Shown here: one piece after another, positions 8,355 through 17,051 of the stretch
Layout of the letters: the number at the start of each line of letters is the position of its first letter
Position numbering within the stretch: position 1 is the first letter of the stretch
Notes under the pieces: generated by a model
What the model was told of the DNA's origin: nothing
What the model saw: only the letters and a program-made list of their open reading frames with translations
Databases searched by the model: none
Translations under genes and position numbers: made by a program
DNA from: Nocardia sp. NBC_01327
GTDB lineage: Bacteria > Actinomycetota > Actinomycetes > Mycobacteriales > Mycobacteriaceae
DNA length: 64,000 nt
Assembly: GCF_035958815.1 (NCBI RefSeq)
Contig: NZ_CP108383.1
Location: 5,084,001-5,148,000, forward strand
Direction of reading: 5' to 3'

Positions 8355-8765
8355 ATGGAATTGCTGAGCCCTGTACCCACCATCAAGGGGCCGGACACGC
8401 TCTTCACCGGCGACGTGTGGATCGACACCATCTACCGCGGTGAAGACCCGTCCCGTACCCGGTTGAACTCGGTGCGCTTCAGCCCCTGCGCCCGCACCGC
8501 CTGGCACACCCACGCTGTCGGCCAGACCCTGCACGTCACCGAGGGCATCGGGGTGGTCGCGACCCGCGACGGCCGCGTGATCGTCATGCGACCCGGTGAC
8601 ACCGTATGGACGCCGCCCGGTGAGGAGCATTGGCACGGTGCGACCGCGGAACACTTCATGACCCATCTCGCGCTGTGGGAGGGCGACGATGTGACCTGGG
8701 GCGTGCATGTCACCGATAAGGAGTACGCGGACGCCCAGCCGACTACCAACGGCGAATCCCACTGA
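8355..8765 (+). CDS. Small cupin-domain protein
   Basis: A 136-residue single-domain cupin. Cupin motif 1 is RTAWHTHAVGQTLHVTEG (metal ligands H, H and a downstream Glu position); motif 2 is PGDTVWTPPGEEHWHGATAE. It resembles the YhhW/QdoI-like and (R)-mandelonitrile-lyase-like small cupins that accompany oxidoreductases. The start is fixed by GAGGAG with four bases to ATG 8355. The substrate is not predictable. It shares a 63-base divergent intergenic region with the F420 protein. Confidence 0.8.
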   Translation: MELLSPVPTIKGPDTLFTGDVWIDTIYRGEDPSRTRLNSVRFSPCARTAWHTHAVGQTLHVTEGIGVVATRDGRVIVMRPGDTVWTPPGEEHWHGATAEHFMTHLALWEGDDVTWGVHVTDKEYADAQPTTNGESH

Positions 8766-8778
8766 CTGTCAGCACAAT

Positions 8779-8828
8779 ACGGCCGGCGAACGCGGGAACA
8801 GTGGGAGTTCGCTGACGCGTTCGGCCGT
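8779..8828. terminator. Convergent-gene hairpin
   Basis: An inverted repeat between two gene ends: the arm at 8779-8794 (ACGGCCGGCGAACGCG) pairs with CGCGTTCGGCCGT at 8816-8828, giving a 13-bp stem with a two-base bulge. It lies between the cupin gene (+) and a TetR gene (-), where a bidirectional terminator is expected. There is no T-run, as is usual in high-GC actinobacteria. Confidence 0.6.
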
Positions 8829-8838
8829 GCCCGACGAC

Positions 8839-9405
8839 TCACCTGGGCGCGAGGCCGTCCATCAGAACCGTGATGAAGGTATCGGTCAGGCCCGGATTTG
8901 TGGCTGCCGACCGGGCGATGGCGAACGCGGCCTCCCCGATCATCGTGGTGATCGTGCCGAGGGCGAAGTCCGTACGGACTGTGCCTGCCCGCTGCGCGCC
9001 ATCGATCATCGCTCCGACGATCCGCACCAACTCACCGCGCAACTCGGTGGTCGTAGGTAGTTCGACACCGGCCAACCCGGCGCTGACGCTGTGGTGTGCG
9101 GCCTGAAACGTCATCAGCTCGGTGAGGAACGTTCGTAACGCCTGATCTGGATTGCTGTGTGCCAGTAGCTCTTTGCCGCGTCCGACCACCGGTTCGAGTA
9201 GGTCGGATACCGCCGCGTCCAGGAGTGCGTCTTTACCGCCGAAGGCGCGCACCACTGTTCCCGCACCCATGCCTGCTTTCGCGGCGATGGCATCGACGGT
9301 GAGCGTGGATCCCGGCTCGGCGAGTAATGCGGTCGCCGCCTCGAGTGCCCGCTGCCTATTGCGTTCGGCATCCGCGCGCCGGCCACGCACACCAGGGGTT
9401 GACAT
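8839..9405 (-). CDS. TetR-family repressor
   Basis: A 188-residue TetR-family repressor. The N-terminal helix-turn-helix spans about residues 15-60 (RQRALEAATALLAEPG, then VDAIAAKAGMGAGTVVRAFG); the C-terminal ligand domain resembles the SbtR-like group. ATG 9405 is chosen for GAGG six bases upstream; ATG 9423 would add six residues. It is divergent from a flavin monooxygenase gene 74 bases away and is its likely regulator. The inducer is unknown. Confidence 0.85.
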   Translation of the reverse strand: MSTPGVRGRRADAERNRQRALEAATALLAEPGSTLTVDAIAAKAGMGAGTVVRAFGGKDALLDAAVSDLLEPVVGRGKELLAHSNPDQALRTFLTELMTFQAAHHSVSAGLAGVELPTTTELRGELVRIVGAMIDGAQRAGTVRTDFALGTITTMIGEAAFAIARSAATNPGLTDTFITVLMDGLAPR

Positions 9406-9479
9406 CTGGAACCTCGATTCCACATAATAATTGGAACATGAACTCCACTTAGCTTAGACGCACGTTAGGACACCTCGTC

Positions 9480-10568
9480 ATGAACACACGGATTCTGATC
9501 GTCGGCGCGAGCATCGCCGGGCTGACGGCGGCGCACTGGCTGAACCGATACGGCTTCGAGGTCACCGTGGCCGAGCGCGCACCGCAGTTGCGCGCCGGTG
9601 GCAACGGCGTCGACATCCGCCACGACGCGGTGCAGGTGGTCGAGCGGATGGGCATCATGCCGCAGGTCCGAGCGATGGCCGCCGATGTGCTGGGCATGAA
9701 GTTCGTGAATGCGGACGACCGCGCGGTAGCCCGTATCGGCATCGACGAGCCCGAGTCGGTCGAGATCATGCGCGGCGATCTGGTCGCCCTGCTGCACGAG
9801 GCCGCCGACGTCGAATACCTCTTCGGCCACTCGATCCGCGAGCTGATGCAGGACGGGGACGGCGTGGTGGCGGGCTTCGATACCGGGCTCAGTCGCCGGT
9901 TCGACCTCGTCCTCGGAGCCGACGGCCTGCACTCCTCGGTGCGCAGGCTGGCATTCGGCCCGGAGGAACGGTTCATCCGGCACCAGGATCACTACTTCGC
10001 GTTCGCCGACGCCGGCGCGGATCTCGGGGAGAACCGCTGGGTGACGATGTACAACCAGCCGGGGAAGATGGCCGGGATCTACCGTTCGGGAAACCATGCG
10101 CAAGCCAAGGCATACTTCATATTCCGGTCCGGGCGACTCGCCTACGACCATCGCGATATCACCGAGCACAAGCGGCTGGTGACCGAGATTTTCGGCGGCG
10201 ACCCCTCCTGGCAGATTCCGGCCCTGCTCGACGCCGCCACGAATGATCCGGAGTTCTATTTCGACTCGCTGAGTCAAGTGCACATGGATTCGTGGTCTTC
10301 GGGCCGGGTGGCGCTGCTGGGCGATGCAGCCTGGTGCGCCTCACCGGTATCCGGCGCGGGTGCGGAACTGGCCGTGGTGGGCGCCTATCGGCTCGCACAC
10401 GAACTTGCTTCTGCCGCAGGCGATCACGAACTCGCCTTTGCCCGCTACCGGGCGGGTTTTCGCGCGACAGTCGATAAGAAGCAGCAGATCTGCGTCAATA
10501 TTCGCCTGATGGTGCCCAAGACCACCGTGGGCCGACAGGTCCGCAATACCCTCGCGCAGCTGATGTGA
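9480..10568 (+). CDS. FAD-dependent (group A) monooxygenase
   Basis: A 362-residue single-component flavoprotein monooxygenase. The N-terminal dinucleotide motif is IVGASIAGLTAAHWL, the DG motif LVLGADGLHSSVRRL, and the GD motif ALLGDAAWCASPVSG, in the usual order. The AG(S)xAG variant and VERAP-like tail match the subgroup of the two enzymes at 12147 and 15693. It should hydroxylate or epoxidise a small aromatic or polyketide-like molecule using NAD(P)H and O2. It is divergently transcribed from a TetR repressor. No polyketide or catabolic pathway genes lie beside it, so the substrate is open. Confidence 0.85.
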   Translation: MNTRILIVGASIAGLTAAHWLNRYGFEVTVAERAPQLRAGGNGVDIRHDAVQVVERMGIMPQVRAMAADVLGMKFVNADDRAVARIGIDEPESVEIMRGDLVALLHEAADVEYLFGHSIRELMQDGDGVVAGFDTGLSRRFDLVLGADGLHSSVRRLAFGPEERFIRHQDHYFAFADAGADLGENRWVTMYNQPGKMAGIYRSGNHAQAKAYFIFRSGRLAYDHRDITEHKRLVTEIFGGDPSWQIPALLDAATNDPEFYFDSLSQVHMDSWSSGRVALLGDAAWCASPVSGAGAELAVVGAYRLAHELASAAGDHELAFARYRAGFRATVDKKQQICVNIRLMVPKTTVGRQVRNTLAQLM

Positions 10569-10592
10569 CGGAAACCGTTCGGCGACAGCCGT

Positions 10593-11552
10593 TCAGGGCA
10601 CGAGGACGATGCGCTGCCCGGGGGCGGTGGGGGTCTTCCAGGCCTGCTCGACCTGATCCAGCGGCATCGGGAGCGGATCCACCGCCAGGGCACCTGAGGC
10701 GATTTCCGTTACGAGGGACGGTAATTCGGCGAGGATGCCCGCCGTGGTCACCGAACCCTGGCCGCTGCCCATGATATTCAGATTTCCCGCGCGGAGCAGG
10801 AATGACGGAAGCGTGATGTCGGCGCCAGCCATCGAGCCGATCTGTATCCAGGCCAATGCTTTCGAGCGGTCGGTGCGGGCGGTCAGCAGTGCGGGCATGG
10901 CCAGCTCTGTGGGGTGACCCCACAGGTAGTCGATGACGACGTCGACATCTGCGGCCGCCCGGGCGAGACGGTCGGTGATATCGGTGTCGCTGCCATCCAG
11001 GCTCACCACCTCGTCGGCGCCGAGGCTCTTCACCAGTTCCAGTCGCTCCGCATCGCGGCCGGCACCGATCACCCTGGCGGCGCCGAGATGTTTGGCAATC
11101 TGGACCGCGAGCTGTCCGGCATTGCCGGTCGCGCCCATGACCAGCACGGATCCGCCGGGCTGGAACGCGACGCGGCGGCGCAGCGCCACCCAGGACGACA
11201 TGGCGGGGTTCATGGCGGCGGCAACGGCAATCGGATCGGTGCCGGTGGGCAGGGTGATGGCGCGACGACGGTCGACAACGGCCTGCTCGGCCATAGTCCC
11301 CAGCGCGGTGTCTAGGGCGACGAAATAGAGCAGTTCGCCCTCGGCCGTACGACCCACCGCGTCCACGCCCGGAATCATCGGCAGGGTGCCGTCGGAGCTG
11401 TAGTGGCTGCCGTCGGCCGCTGAGCGGACTCGCGGATGCAGTCCTGCCGCAACAATATTCACGAGGATGTCGTGCTCGCCGGAGGTGGTGGGCGTCGGGA
11501 AGGTATCGAAGGTGGGCGGGCTGTCGAATGAACGGACGACTGCGGCATGCAT
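10593..11552 (-). CDS. MDR-superfamily quinone/alcohol oxidoreductase
   Basis: A 319-residue medium-chain dehydrogenase/reductase of the quinone oxidoreductase type. The N-terminal GroES-like domain contains IPGVDAVGRTAEGELLYF. The Rossmann domain has GGSVLVMGATGNAGQLAVQIA and a basic residue after the second strand (GAGRDAERLELV), suggesting NADPH use. Zinc-ligand cysteines are absent, so it is a zinc-free member. AGGAGACCTC precedes ATG 11552. It is divergent from a MarR repressor, with a palindrome between the genes, and is the likely target. Confidence 0.85.
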   Translation of the reverse strand: MHAAVVRSFDSPPTFDTFPTPTTSGEHDILVNIVAAGLHPRVRSAADGSHYSSDGTLPMIPGVDAVGRTAEGELLYFVALDTALGTMAEQAVVDRRRAITLPTGTDPIAVAAAMNPAMSSWVALRRRVAFQPGGSVLVMGATGNAGQLAVQIAKHLGAARVIGAGRDAERLELVKSLGADEVVSLDGSDTDITDRLARAAADVDVVIDYLWGHPTELAMPALLTARTDRSKALAWIQIGSMAGADITLPSFLLRAGNLNIMGSGQGSVTTAGILAELPSLVTEIASGALAVDPLPMPLDQVEQAWKTPTAPGQRIVLVP

Positions 11553-11622
11553 GAGGTCTCCTGATCCTGTGCCGACGGGATGTCGGCGGGCGGTGTCGCC
11601 GCCGAATTGGTTCGCGGCACGT

Positions 11623-11643
11623 ACTAATTTCCCTCAGATTAGT
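11623..11643. promoter_or_regulatory. Candidate MarR operator palindrome
   Basis: ACTAAT (11623-11628), nine spacer bases, ATTAGT (11638-11643): perfect six-base arms. It stands in the divergent region between the MDR oxidoreductase and the MarR gene, 35 bases before the latter's ATG. This is the expected place for a MarR dimer site controlling both genes. Confidence 0.5.
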
Positions 11644-11677
11644 TTGTGTCGCGTACTAGGTCAAGTAGGCTCGGGGC

Positions 11678-12145
11678 ATGACCACTGATCCCGTCTCGAC
11701 CGTGTTCACCGACAACAAGCCCCTGAACACGGTGGACGCCCTGGTCCAGCTGTCTTTTCTCATCCAGCGCGTGCTCGGTGCGGTCGGCGCCGAGCACGAT
11801 CTGTCGATCATTCAGATCAGGCTGCTCGGCGTCCTGCGCGACCGGCAGCCCGGCATGCTCGAACTCGGCACCCACCTCGGCCTGGACAAATCCTCGATGA
11901 CCGGCCTGGTCGGTCGCGCCGAGAAGCGCGGCCTGGTCCAGCGCTCACCGTCCCCGCGTGACGGCCGCGCGGTCCTGGTCTCCCTCACCCCGGCGGGCAG
12001 CGCGCTCGCCGAGCAGTGCGCCACGGAGATCGGCCGCCGAATCATCGGTCTCACCGATGGGCTCAGCACTCCTGAATTGGTCGAACTCACCCGGCTCAGC
12101 GATGCCGTCGTGCGCGCGGCCGGAAGCCCCGCGGCGAACGACTAA
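11678..12145 (+). CDS. MarR-family regulator
   Basis: A 155-residue MarR-family winged-helix protein. The DNA-binding core is LGTHLGLDKSSMTGLVGRAE, followed by the wing RSPSPRDGRAVLVSLTPAG with the conserved DxRxxxxxLT pattern. N- and C-terminal helices form the dimer region. It is divergent from the MDR oxidoreductase at 10593-11552 and likely represses it. Its stop is one base from the convergent end of the next flavin monooxygenase. Confidence 0.9.
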   Translation: MTTDPVSTVFTDNKPLNTVDALVQLSFLIQRVLGAVGAEHDLSIIQIRLLGVLRDRQPGMLELGTHLGLDKSSMTGLVGRAEKRGLVQRSPSPRDGRAVLVSLTPAGSALAEQCATEIGRRIIGLTDGLSTPELVELTRLSDAVVRAAGSPAAND

Positions 12146-12146
12146 G

Positions 12147-13334
12147 TCACACAGCGACTCCCGAGTCCGGCACTCCTGCGTAGTCGGGCAGTTCGACACC
12201 GTTGATCGCGCGATCGATCAGTTCGGGGTCCCACTCGGGCTCGGCGTCCGGATCGGCGTCCGGGTCGGGGACGGCGAGGCTTCGAACGTGCAACCGGCCG
12301 ATCTCCTGATTGGCCTCGACGAACGAGCGCATCCGCTTCTCGTAGCCGGCGAACCCGGCCTCCGGGTCCCACCCGGACGCGGCCAGCTCTCCGGCCAGCA
12401 GGTAGGCGCCGACCAGCGCCAGCCCGGTGCCTTGACCGGACATCGGCGACGGGCTGAACGCCGCGTCCCCGAGCAGCACCACGCGCCCATTCGACCAGCG
12501 GTCCATCACCACCTGGGCGACCTGGTCGAGATAGAAGTCGGGGGTGTCGTCCAGGTGCGCGAGGATCTGCGGGGTCAACCAGCCCATATCGGCCGTCCGC
12601 TCACGCAGCAGACGTTTCTGGGCCTCGATATCGCGGTAGTCGACCTCGAAATCCCCGGAGGAGAAGGAGAGCATGGCCATCGCCCGGGTGGCGTCCCGCA
12701 GCGGCCGCAGCCCCGCCGAGCGACCGGACTCCTGGAAGTCGATCAGCCAGCGGTCCAGCCCGAATTCGTTTGGCACACTGTAGAAAGCAAGCACGAGACC
12801 GAGATGGCGGATGAACCGCTCCCGCGGCCCGAAGACCATCTCGCGCAGCGCGGAGTGCAGCCCGTCCGCCCCGACCACCAGATCGAAGCGGCGCCGGTCG
12901 CCGCCGGCGAAGGTCACATCGACCCCGTCCGCGTCCTGGGTGAGCTCGGAGATCCGGTCGCCGAAGAGGTACTCGACGCCATCACAGGTGTCGTCGTACA
13001 GCACCTGGGACAGGTCCCCGCGCAGGATTTCGATCTCCGAGATGTACCCGTCGCCGCCATCGTCGTCCGCACGATAGGTCTCAAGCACCTTCCCATCCAC
13101 GTCCACCGTGTACGCGCCCGCAGTCTCGGTCCGGGCCGCGCGCACCGCCGCGTCCAACCCCATCCGCCGAATGACCTCCTTGGTCACCCCGCGCGCATCC
13201 ACCGCCTGCCCACCGGGACGCAACTCGGGAGCCCGCTCCACCACGGTCACCTCGGCGCCTCGCCGGCGCAGCCAGTGGGCCAACGCGGGCCCCGCAATGC
13301 TCGCTCCTGCCACCAACACCTTGGTACCGCTCAC
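12147..13334 (-). CDS. FAD-dependent (group A) monooxygenase
   Basis: A 395-residue flavin monooxygenase. Motifs in order: VAGASIAGPALAHWLRRRG, the DG motif LVVGADGLHSALREM, and VVLLGDAAFSPSPMSGQGTG. GTG 13334 has GGAGAAGG nine bases upstream. The last 40 or so residues (PDPDADPDAEPEWDPEL) are acidic and unlike the core. It is closely similar in architecture to the enzymes at 9480 and 15693, so the three look like paralogues. It is convergent with the MarR gene and has no regulator of its own in the 430 bases upstream. Confidence 0.85.
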   Translation of the reverse strand: MSGTKVLVAGASIAGPALAHWLRRRGAEVTVVERAPELRPGGQAVDARGVTKEVIRRMGLDAAVRAARTETAGAYTVDVDGKVLETYRADDDGGDGYISEIEILRGDLSQVLYDDTCDGVEYLFGDRISELTQDADGVDVTFAGGDRRRFDLVVGADGLHSALREMVFGPRERFIRHLGLVLAFYSVPNEFGLDRWLIDFQESGRSAGLRPLRDATRAMAMLSFSSGDFEVDYRDIEAQKRLLRERTADMGWLTPQILAHLDDTPDFYLDQVAQVVMDRWSNGRVVLLGDAAFSPSPMSGQGTGLALVGAYLLAGELAASGWDPEAGFAGYEKRMRSFVEANQEIGRLHVRSLAVPDPDADPDAEPEWDPELIDRAINGVELPDYAGVPDSGVAV

Positions 13335-13766
13335 TGCGCCTTCTCCTCACCCGTCCGGACCACATCCGGATCGTTTGCCCTGTCCCACCGCGATCGGTGT
13401 ATTCAGAGGTGTGGACGACCGATCCACTCAAAACTAATCGGTGCAGCCAAGATCATTTCCACCTGTTTGTGAACACCCTGCGCCCGCAGACATGTTCAGA
13501 TGGCAGCGGCCACATATTTCCGCGTGGCTTTACACGCCGGTCCGGCCGTCGATCCGTTCCCGGATGATGCCGATGCGGGTCTCGCGTTCTCCGGCAAGTT
13601 CGTGTGCTTCGGTCCGTTGCGTCGACTCCATTTGTTCATGATGCCGGGATCCGCTGTCGGAAGGTTCTCGCCCGGTTGATCTTCGGACATGCCGTGTAGT
13701 CGCATGATGGAATTGAGGCGGGTTCCGGCTGTTCGGTGGCGAGTGTGCAACGACAGGGAGTGGCAG
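13335..13766. other. 432-base divergent intergenic region, no clear gene
   Basis: It separates two divergent flavin monooxygenase genes. Frames on both strands are open because of GC bias, but none has a ribosome site or recognisable product. The most protein-like piece is a 33-codon minus-strand frame from ATG 13631 (ESTQRTEAHELAGERETRIG), with no support beyond codon use. Promoters of both flanking genes must lie here. Confidence 0.4.
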
Positions 13767-14810
13767 ATGGTGACGATTATCGGTGGCGGGATTGCGGGGT
13801 CGGCGCTGGCGGGAGCGCTTGCGCGGCAGGGGAAGTCGGTGCGGCTGTATGAGCAGCGGTTCTCCGGCTCCGGGGCGGGCGCGTTTTTGTTCATCGATGA
13901 TCGTGGGCATCGTGCGTTGGCGAGTCTCGGAGTGGATGGTGCCGCCGTTGAAGCCGGTTCATATCCGGTGACCGGAGGCCTTGCCTATGCGAACAGTCTC
14001 GGGCGGCGGGGTGCGACGAACGGTCGAGGGCATCGATTTTGGATGCGCCGCAATCTGATGGCGATTCTGGAGGACTTCGTCGTCACGTCCGGTGCGGAGG
14101 TGAACTACGGCAATCCGATCACCGAAATCGCTTTCACGCAGGACGGATGCACCGTTGTCCAAGGTGATTCTCGTACTGCCGCAGACCATCTCATTGTGGG
14201 AGCCGACGGCATCGATTCGATTGTGCGAGCGGGCCTCGAACCTGATCGGCGTCCGGAGTACGCCGGCGATGTGGTGCTGTACGGCATGACGAACGAGCCC
14301 GTCACATTGCCGACCGATCCCGCGACCCTGCACTTCTACGCGGAAATCGCGTCCGATGGCACCTCCTCGAGCACCCTCGGGCACATCTGGCGGCCGGGTG
14401 ACAGCGCGGCGCTGTGGTTCGTGCGAATGGCCCGAGCCCCACTGTCTTCCGGCGACAACCTTGGTGTGCGGCCGATCGCCGAATGGGCCGGGGCGATTCG
14501 GGCTGCGACACCGTCGAACAGGGTGTTGATCGACGTTTTCCTGGCGACCACCGAGGAGGTGCACGTGAGCAATGCACGCAATGTTCCTTTGGCCGCGGCT
14601 TCCGCGCCGTCCGAGCATGCGCTGCTGGTCGGGGATGCCGATCACGCCATCACTCCGGCTGCCGGCGTCGGCGCCCGAGACGCCCTCGAAGACGTGCACG
14701 CGGTCTACGATGCGGTGGTGGCGGGTACCTCGCCCGCAGCTGCCATGACAGAGCGCCGCCGGCAGATCATCGCGGACCGGGAACTCGTCCGCCGCCGCAG
14801 CGCCCGATAG
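13767..14810 (+). CDS. FAD-dependent monooxygenase, divergent subtype
   Basis: A 347-residue flavin monooxygenase. It has the classical GxGxxG form (IIGGGIAGSALAGALARQG), the DG motif LIVGADGIDSIVRAG, and LLVGDADHAITPAAGVGARD as the GD motif. It is more distant from the other three enzymes of this cluster and resembles the kynurenine/salicylate hydroxylase-like group. ATG 13767 is preceded by AGGGAG; an upstream ATG at 13689 has no site. The glutamine amidotransferase follows 19 bases downstream on the same strand, so the two are probably co-transcribed. Confidence 0.8.
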   Translation: MVTIIGGGIAGSALAGALARQGKSVRLYEQRFSGSGAGAFLFIDDRGHRALASLGVDGAAVEAGSYPVTGGLAYANSLGRRGATNGRGHRFWMRRNLMAILEDFVVTSGAEVNYGNPITEIAFTQDGCTVVQGDSRTAADHLIVGADGIDSIVRAGLEPDRRPEYAGDVVLYGMTNEPVTLPTDPATLHFYAEIASDGTSSSTLGHIWRPGDSAALWFVRMARAPLSSGDNLGVRPIAEWAGAIRAATPSNRVLIDVFLATTEEVHVSNARNVPLAAASAPSEHALLVGDADHAITPAAGVGARDALEDVHAVYDAVVAGTSPAAAMTERRRQIIADRELVRRRSAR

Positions 14811-14829
14811 CCCCTTTCAGGAGGTTGCT

Positions 14830-15684
14830 ATGTGTCGCCTGTTCGGAATGTCGGCCGCACCGCAGCGGGTGCGCGCCACCTTCTGGTTGCTGAACGCGCC
14901 CGACAGCCTCGTGCAGCAGAGTCATCGCGAGCCCGACGGGGTCGGTCTCGGCACCTTCTCCGCCGATGGTGCACCGCTGGTGGAGAAGCAGCCGATCGCG
15001 GCGTATCAGGACATGCAGTTCGCACACGAGGCCAGAGAGCGCGAGTCGGCGACTTTCATTGCGCACGTGCGGTTCGCGTCCACCGGCGGTCTGGAAACCC
15101 GCAATACGCATCCGTTCGAACAGCATGGTCGGCTCTTCGCGCACAACGGGGTGCTGCAGGGTTTGGACGAACTGGACGCCGAACTGGGGGAGTACCGCAG
15201 CCTGGTCCAGGGCGATACGGATTCGGAGCGGTTCTTCGCCCTGATCACTCAGCGCACCGATAAGCGCGGTGGTGATGTGACGGCGGGCATCGCCGATGCG
15301 GTGCACTGGATCGCCGATCGGCTTCCCGTCTACGCACTCAACCTGATTCTGACCACGGCCACCGACATGTGGGCGCTGCGCTACCCCGACACGCACGATC
15401 TCTTCGTCCTGGAACGCCCGGCGGGCGGTGAGCGTCTCGACCATGTCGGTCACGCCGGAATCCGTTCGCACAGTGGGCAACTCGCGGACTATCCCGCCGT
15501 TGTCGTCGCCACCGAACGCATGGACGGTGACCCCGGGTGGCGGCCGATGGTGTCCGGTGAACTACTGCACGTCGATGGCTCGCTCGGCGTGCACTCCACC
15601 ATCATCATGAATTCCCCACCGCGCCATCTGCTCTCGCTCGCAGATCTCGATCCCACCGCAGCTGCATCGCAAGCGGCGATATGA
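14830..15684 (+). CDS. Class II glutamine amidotransferase (YafJ/EgtC-like)
   Basis: A 284-residue Ntn-hydrolase. The protein begins MCRLFGM, exposing the catalytic Cys2 after Met removal. Glutamine-site motifs follow: FIAHVRFASTGG, NTHPF, and FAHNGVLQG, plus GDTDSERFF. This is the stand-alone GATase family that includes EgtC (gamma-glutamyl cysteine sulfoxide hydrolase of ergothioneine synthesis) and YafJ; other egt genes are absent here, so the role is unassigned. It may act as a gamma-glutamyl hydrolase. CAGGAGG precedes the start. It is probably in one transcript with the upstream flavin monooxygenase and convergent with the next. Confidence 0.85.
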   Translation: MCRLFGMSAAPQRVRATFWLLNAPDSLVQQSHREPDGVGLGTFSADGAPLVEKQPIAAYQDMQFAHEARERESATFIAHVRFASTGGLETRNTHPFEQHGRLFAHNGVLQGLDELDAELGEYRSLVQGDTDSERFFALITQRTDKRGGDVTAGIADAVHWIADRLPVYALNLILTTATDMWALRYPDTHDLFVLERPAGGERLDHVGHAGIRSHSGQLADYPAVVVATERMDGDPGWRPMVSGELLHVDGSLGVHSTIIMNSPPRHLLSLADLDPTAAASQAAI

Positions 15685-15692
15685 CCTGCGCG

Positions 15693-16946
15693 TCATACCA
15701 CCTCGGACCCGCTGGTGAGGCCAACCCGGCCCTCTGAGGTGGCAGGCGCGGACCGGTAGTCCTCGATTGTCATGGAGTTGTACAGGCGTGCGGTTTTGGA
15801 GACGAGTCGGATGAAAGCCCGACTGGGTCCCGCCGGAAGCGCGGAGATCATGCGCGTGCCCTGGACCAGCCCCGACACGCCCAATCGCGAAGCGGGGACA
15901 AGCGTTTTCGCCGCACTCAATGCAGCTGCCTGGCTGCCACGCACGTGCTCCGCCATCGCACGCTCGTAGGCGGGGAAAGCGCGCTCGTGGTCACCACTCG
16001 CCCGCGCCAGCTCCCCGGCGAGAATGTACGCGCCGACAACAGCCAGGGTGGTGCTGCCGCCGACAGCCGGTCCCGGGCTGTAACCCGCATCCCCGACGAG
16101 CGTCACCCTGCCCCGCGACCAGGTGTCCATATGGATCTGGGTGATCGAGTCGAAGTAGAACGCCGAGGTGCGGTCGAGCTCATCCAGGCAGCGGTCCACG
16201 TCGGCATGAAAGCCGCCGAATGCCTTGCCTAGCAACTCTTTCTGTCGATCCACGTCGCGGTGGCCGAGGTCGAGTTCACGCTCGGTTCGGTACAGGAACA
16301 GTGCCCGCGCATCGCCCAGGTGCCGTGCGCCGTATATACCGACGGTGCGGCCGACGCCGACGTGGATGCGGAGCTCGCCGTCGAGGCCGAAGGTGTTGGG
16401 CAGTGTCAGTACCCCCAGGTAGGCGTCGATGAAGGAGCTGAAGCGGGACTCTTCACCGAAGGCTAGGCGGCGCACATTGGAGTGCAATCCGTCCGCGCCG
16501 ACGATGAGGTCGAAGTGGCGCGGCACTGACTTCTCGAACCGCACCTCGCCGTCGGGCGAGATCGCTGTGATCGAGTCGCCGAAGAGATATTCGACGTCGT
16601 CGCAGGTGGCGTCGTAGTAGATCTCGCTCAGATCGTCGCGCATGATCTCGAAGTGCCGTTCCGAGGTGGCGCCGAAGATCTTCGAGAGGTCCACCCCGAC
16701 AGCTCGCCGTGCGCCCTCCCTGCGGAGAGTCATCCGCTGTGTCCCGGTGGCCCATTCCTCGACGCGCGGGAGCACGCCCATCTGCTCCGAGATGTCCACC
16801 GCGGGCTGGAACAGGTCCACCGCATGGCCGCCGGTTTTCCGCGGAACCGCCGCCCGCTCGACGACGGTCACCGTGAAGCCGTGCCTGGTCAGCCAGTACG
16901 CCAGCACCGGACCGGCGACGCTGGCGCCGGAGATGAGAATTCGCAT
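15693..16946 (-). CDS. FAD-dependent (group A) monooxygenase
   Basis: A 417-residue enzyme of the same subgroup as those at 9480 and 12147. Motifs: ISGASVAGPVLAYWLTRHG, KTGGHAVDLFQPAV, LIVGADGLHSNVRRLAFG, VTLVGDAGYSPGPAVGG. The C-terminal 60 residues are an extension absent from the 9480 enzyme. AAGGAGC eight bases before ATG 16946 is a strong ribosome site. The divergent TetR gene and the long operator at 16980-17021 show it is under TetR control, probably induced by its own substrate or a toxic relative. Confidence 0.88.
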   Translation of the reverse strand: MRILISGASVAGPVLAYWLTRHGFTVTVVERAAVPRKTGGHAVDLFQPAVDISEQMGVLPRVEEWATGTQRMTLRREGARRAVGVDLSKIFGATSERHFEIMRDDLSEIYYDATCDDVEYLFGDSITAISPDGEVRFEKSVPRHFDLIVGADGLHSNVRRLAFGEESRFSSFIDAYLGVLTLPNTFGLDGELRIHVGVGRTVGIYGARHLGDARALFLYRTERELDLGHRDVDRQKELLGKAFGGFHADVDRCLDELDRTSAFYFDSITQIHMDTWSRGRVTLVGDAGYSPGPAVGGSTTLAVVGAYILAGELARASGDHERAFPAYERAMAEHVRGSQAAALSAAKTLVPASRLGVSGLVQGTRMISALPAGPSRAFIRLVSKTARLYNSMTIEDYRSAPATSEGRVGLTSGSEVV

Positions 16947-16979
16947 GAGCCTGCTCCTTGGAACGTCCGAGCGTGTTCT

Positions 16980-17021
16980 TTGACACGTTGTAAGAGTTCT
17001 CTATCTCTTACAACGTGTCAA
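16980..17021. promoter_or_regulatory. Perfect 17+17 bp TetR operator with TTGACA in both arms
   Basis: TTGACACGTTGTAAGAG (16980-16996), eight spacer bases, then its exact reverse complement at 17005-17021. Each arm opens with the consensus -35 hexamer TTGACA, one reading towards each divergent gene. A repressor bound here would cover both promoters. It lies 34 bases from the monooxygenase ATG and 30 from the TetR ATG. Confidence 0.85.
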
Positions 17022-17051
17022 GGTTATGTCCGAACGCCTAACATTCTCGGA

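Noticed and set aside
11958..13472. Plus-strand frame of 504 codons
   Set aside because: Antisense to the flavin monooxygenase at 12147; no motif or ribosome site.
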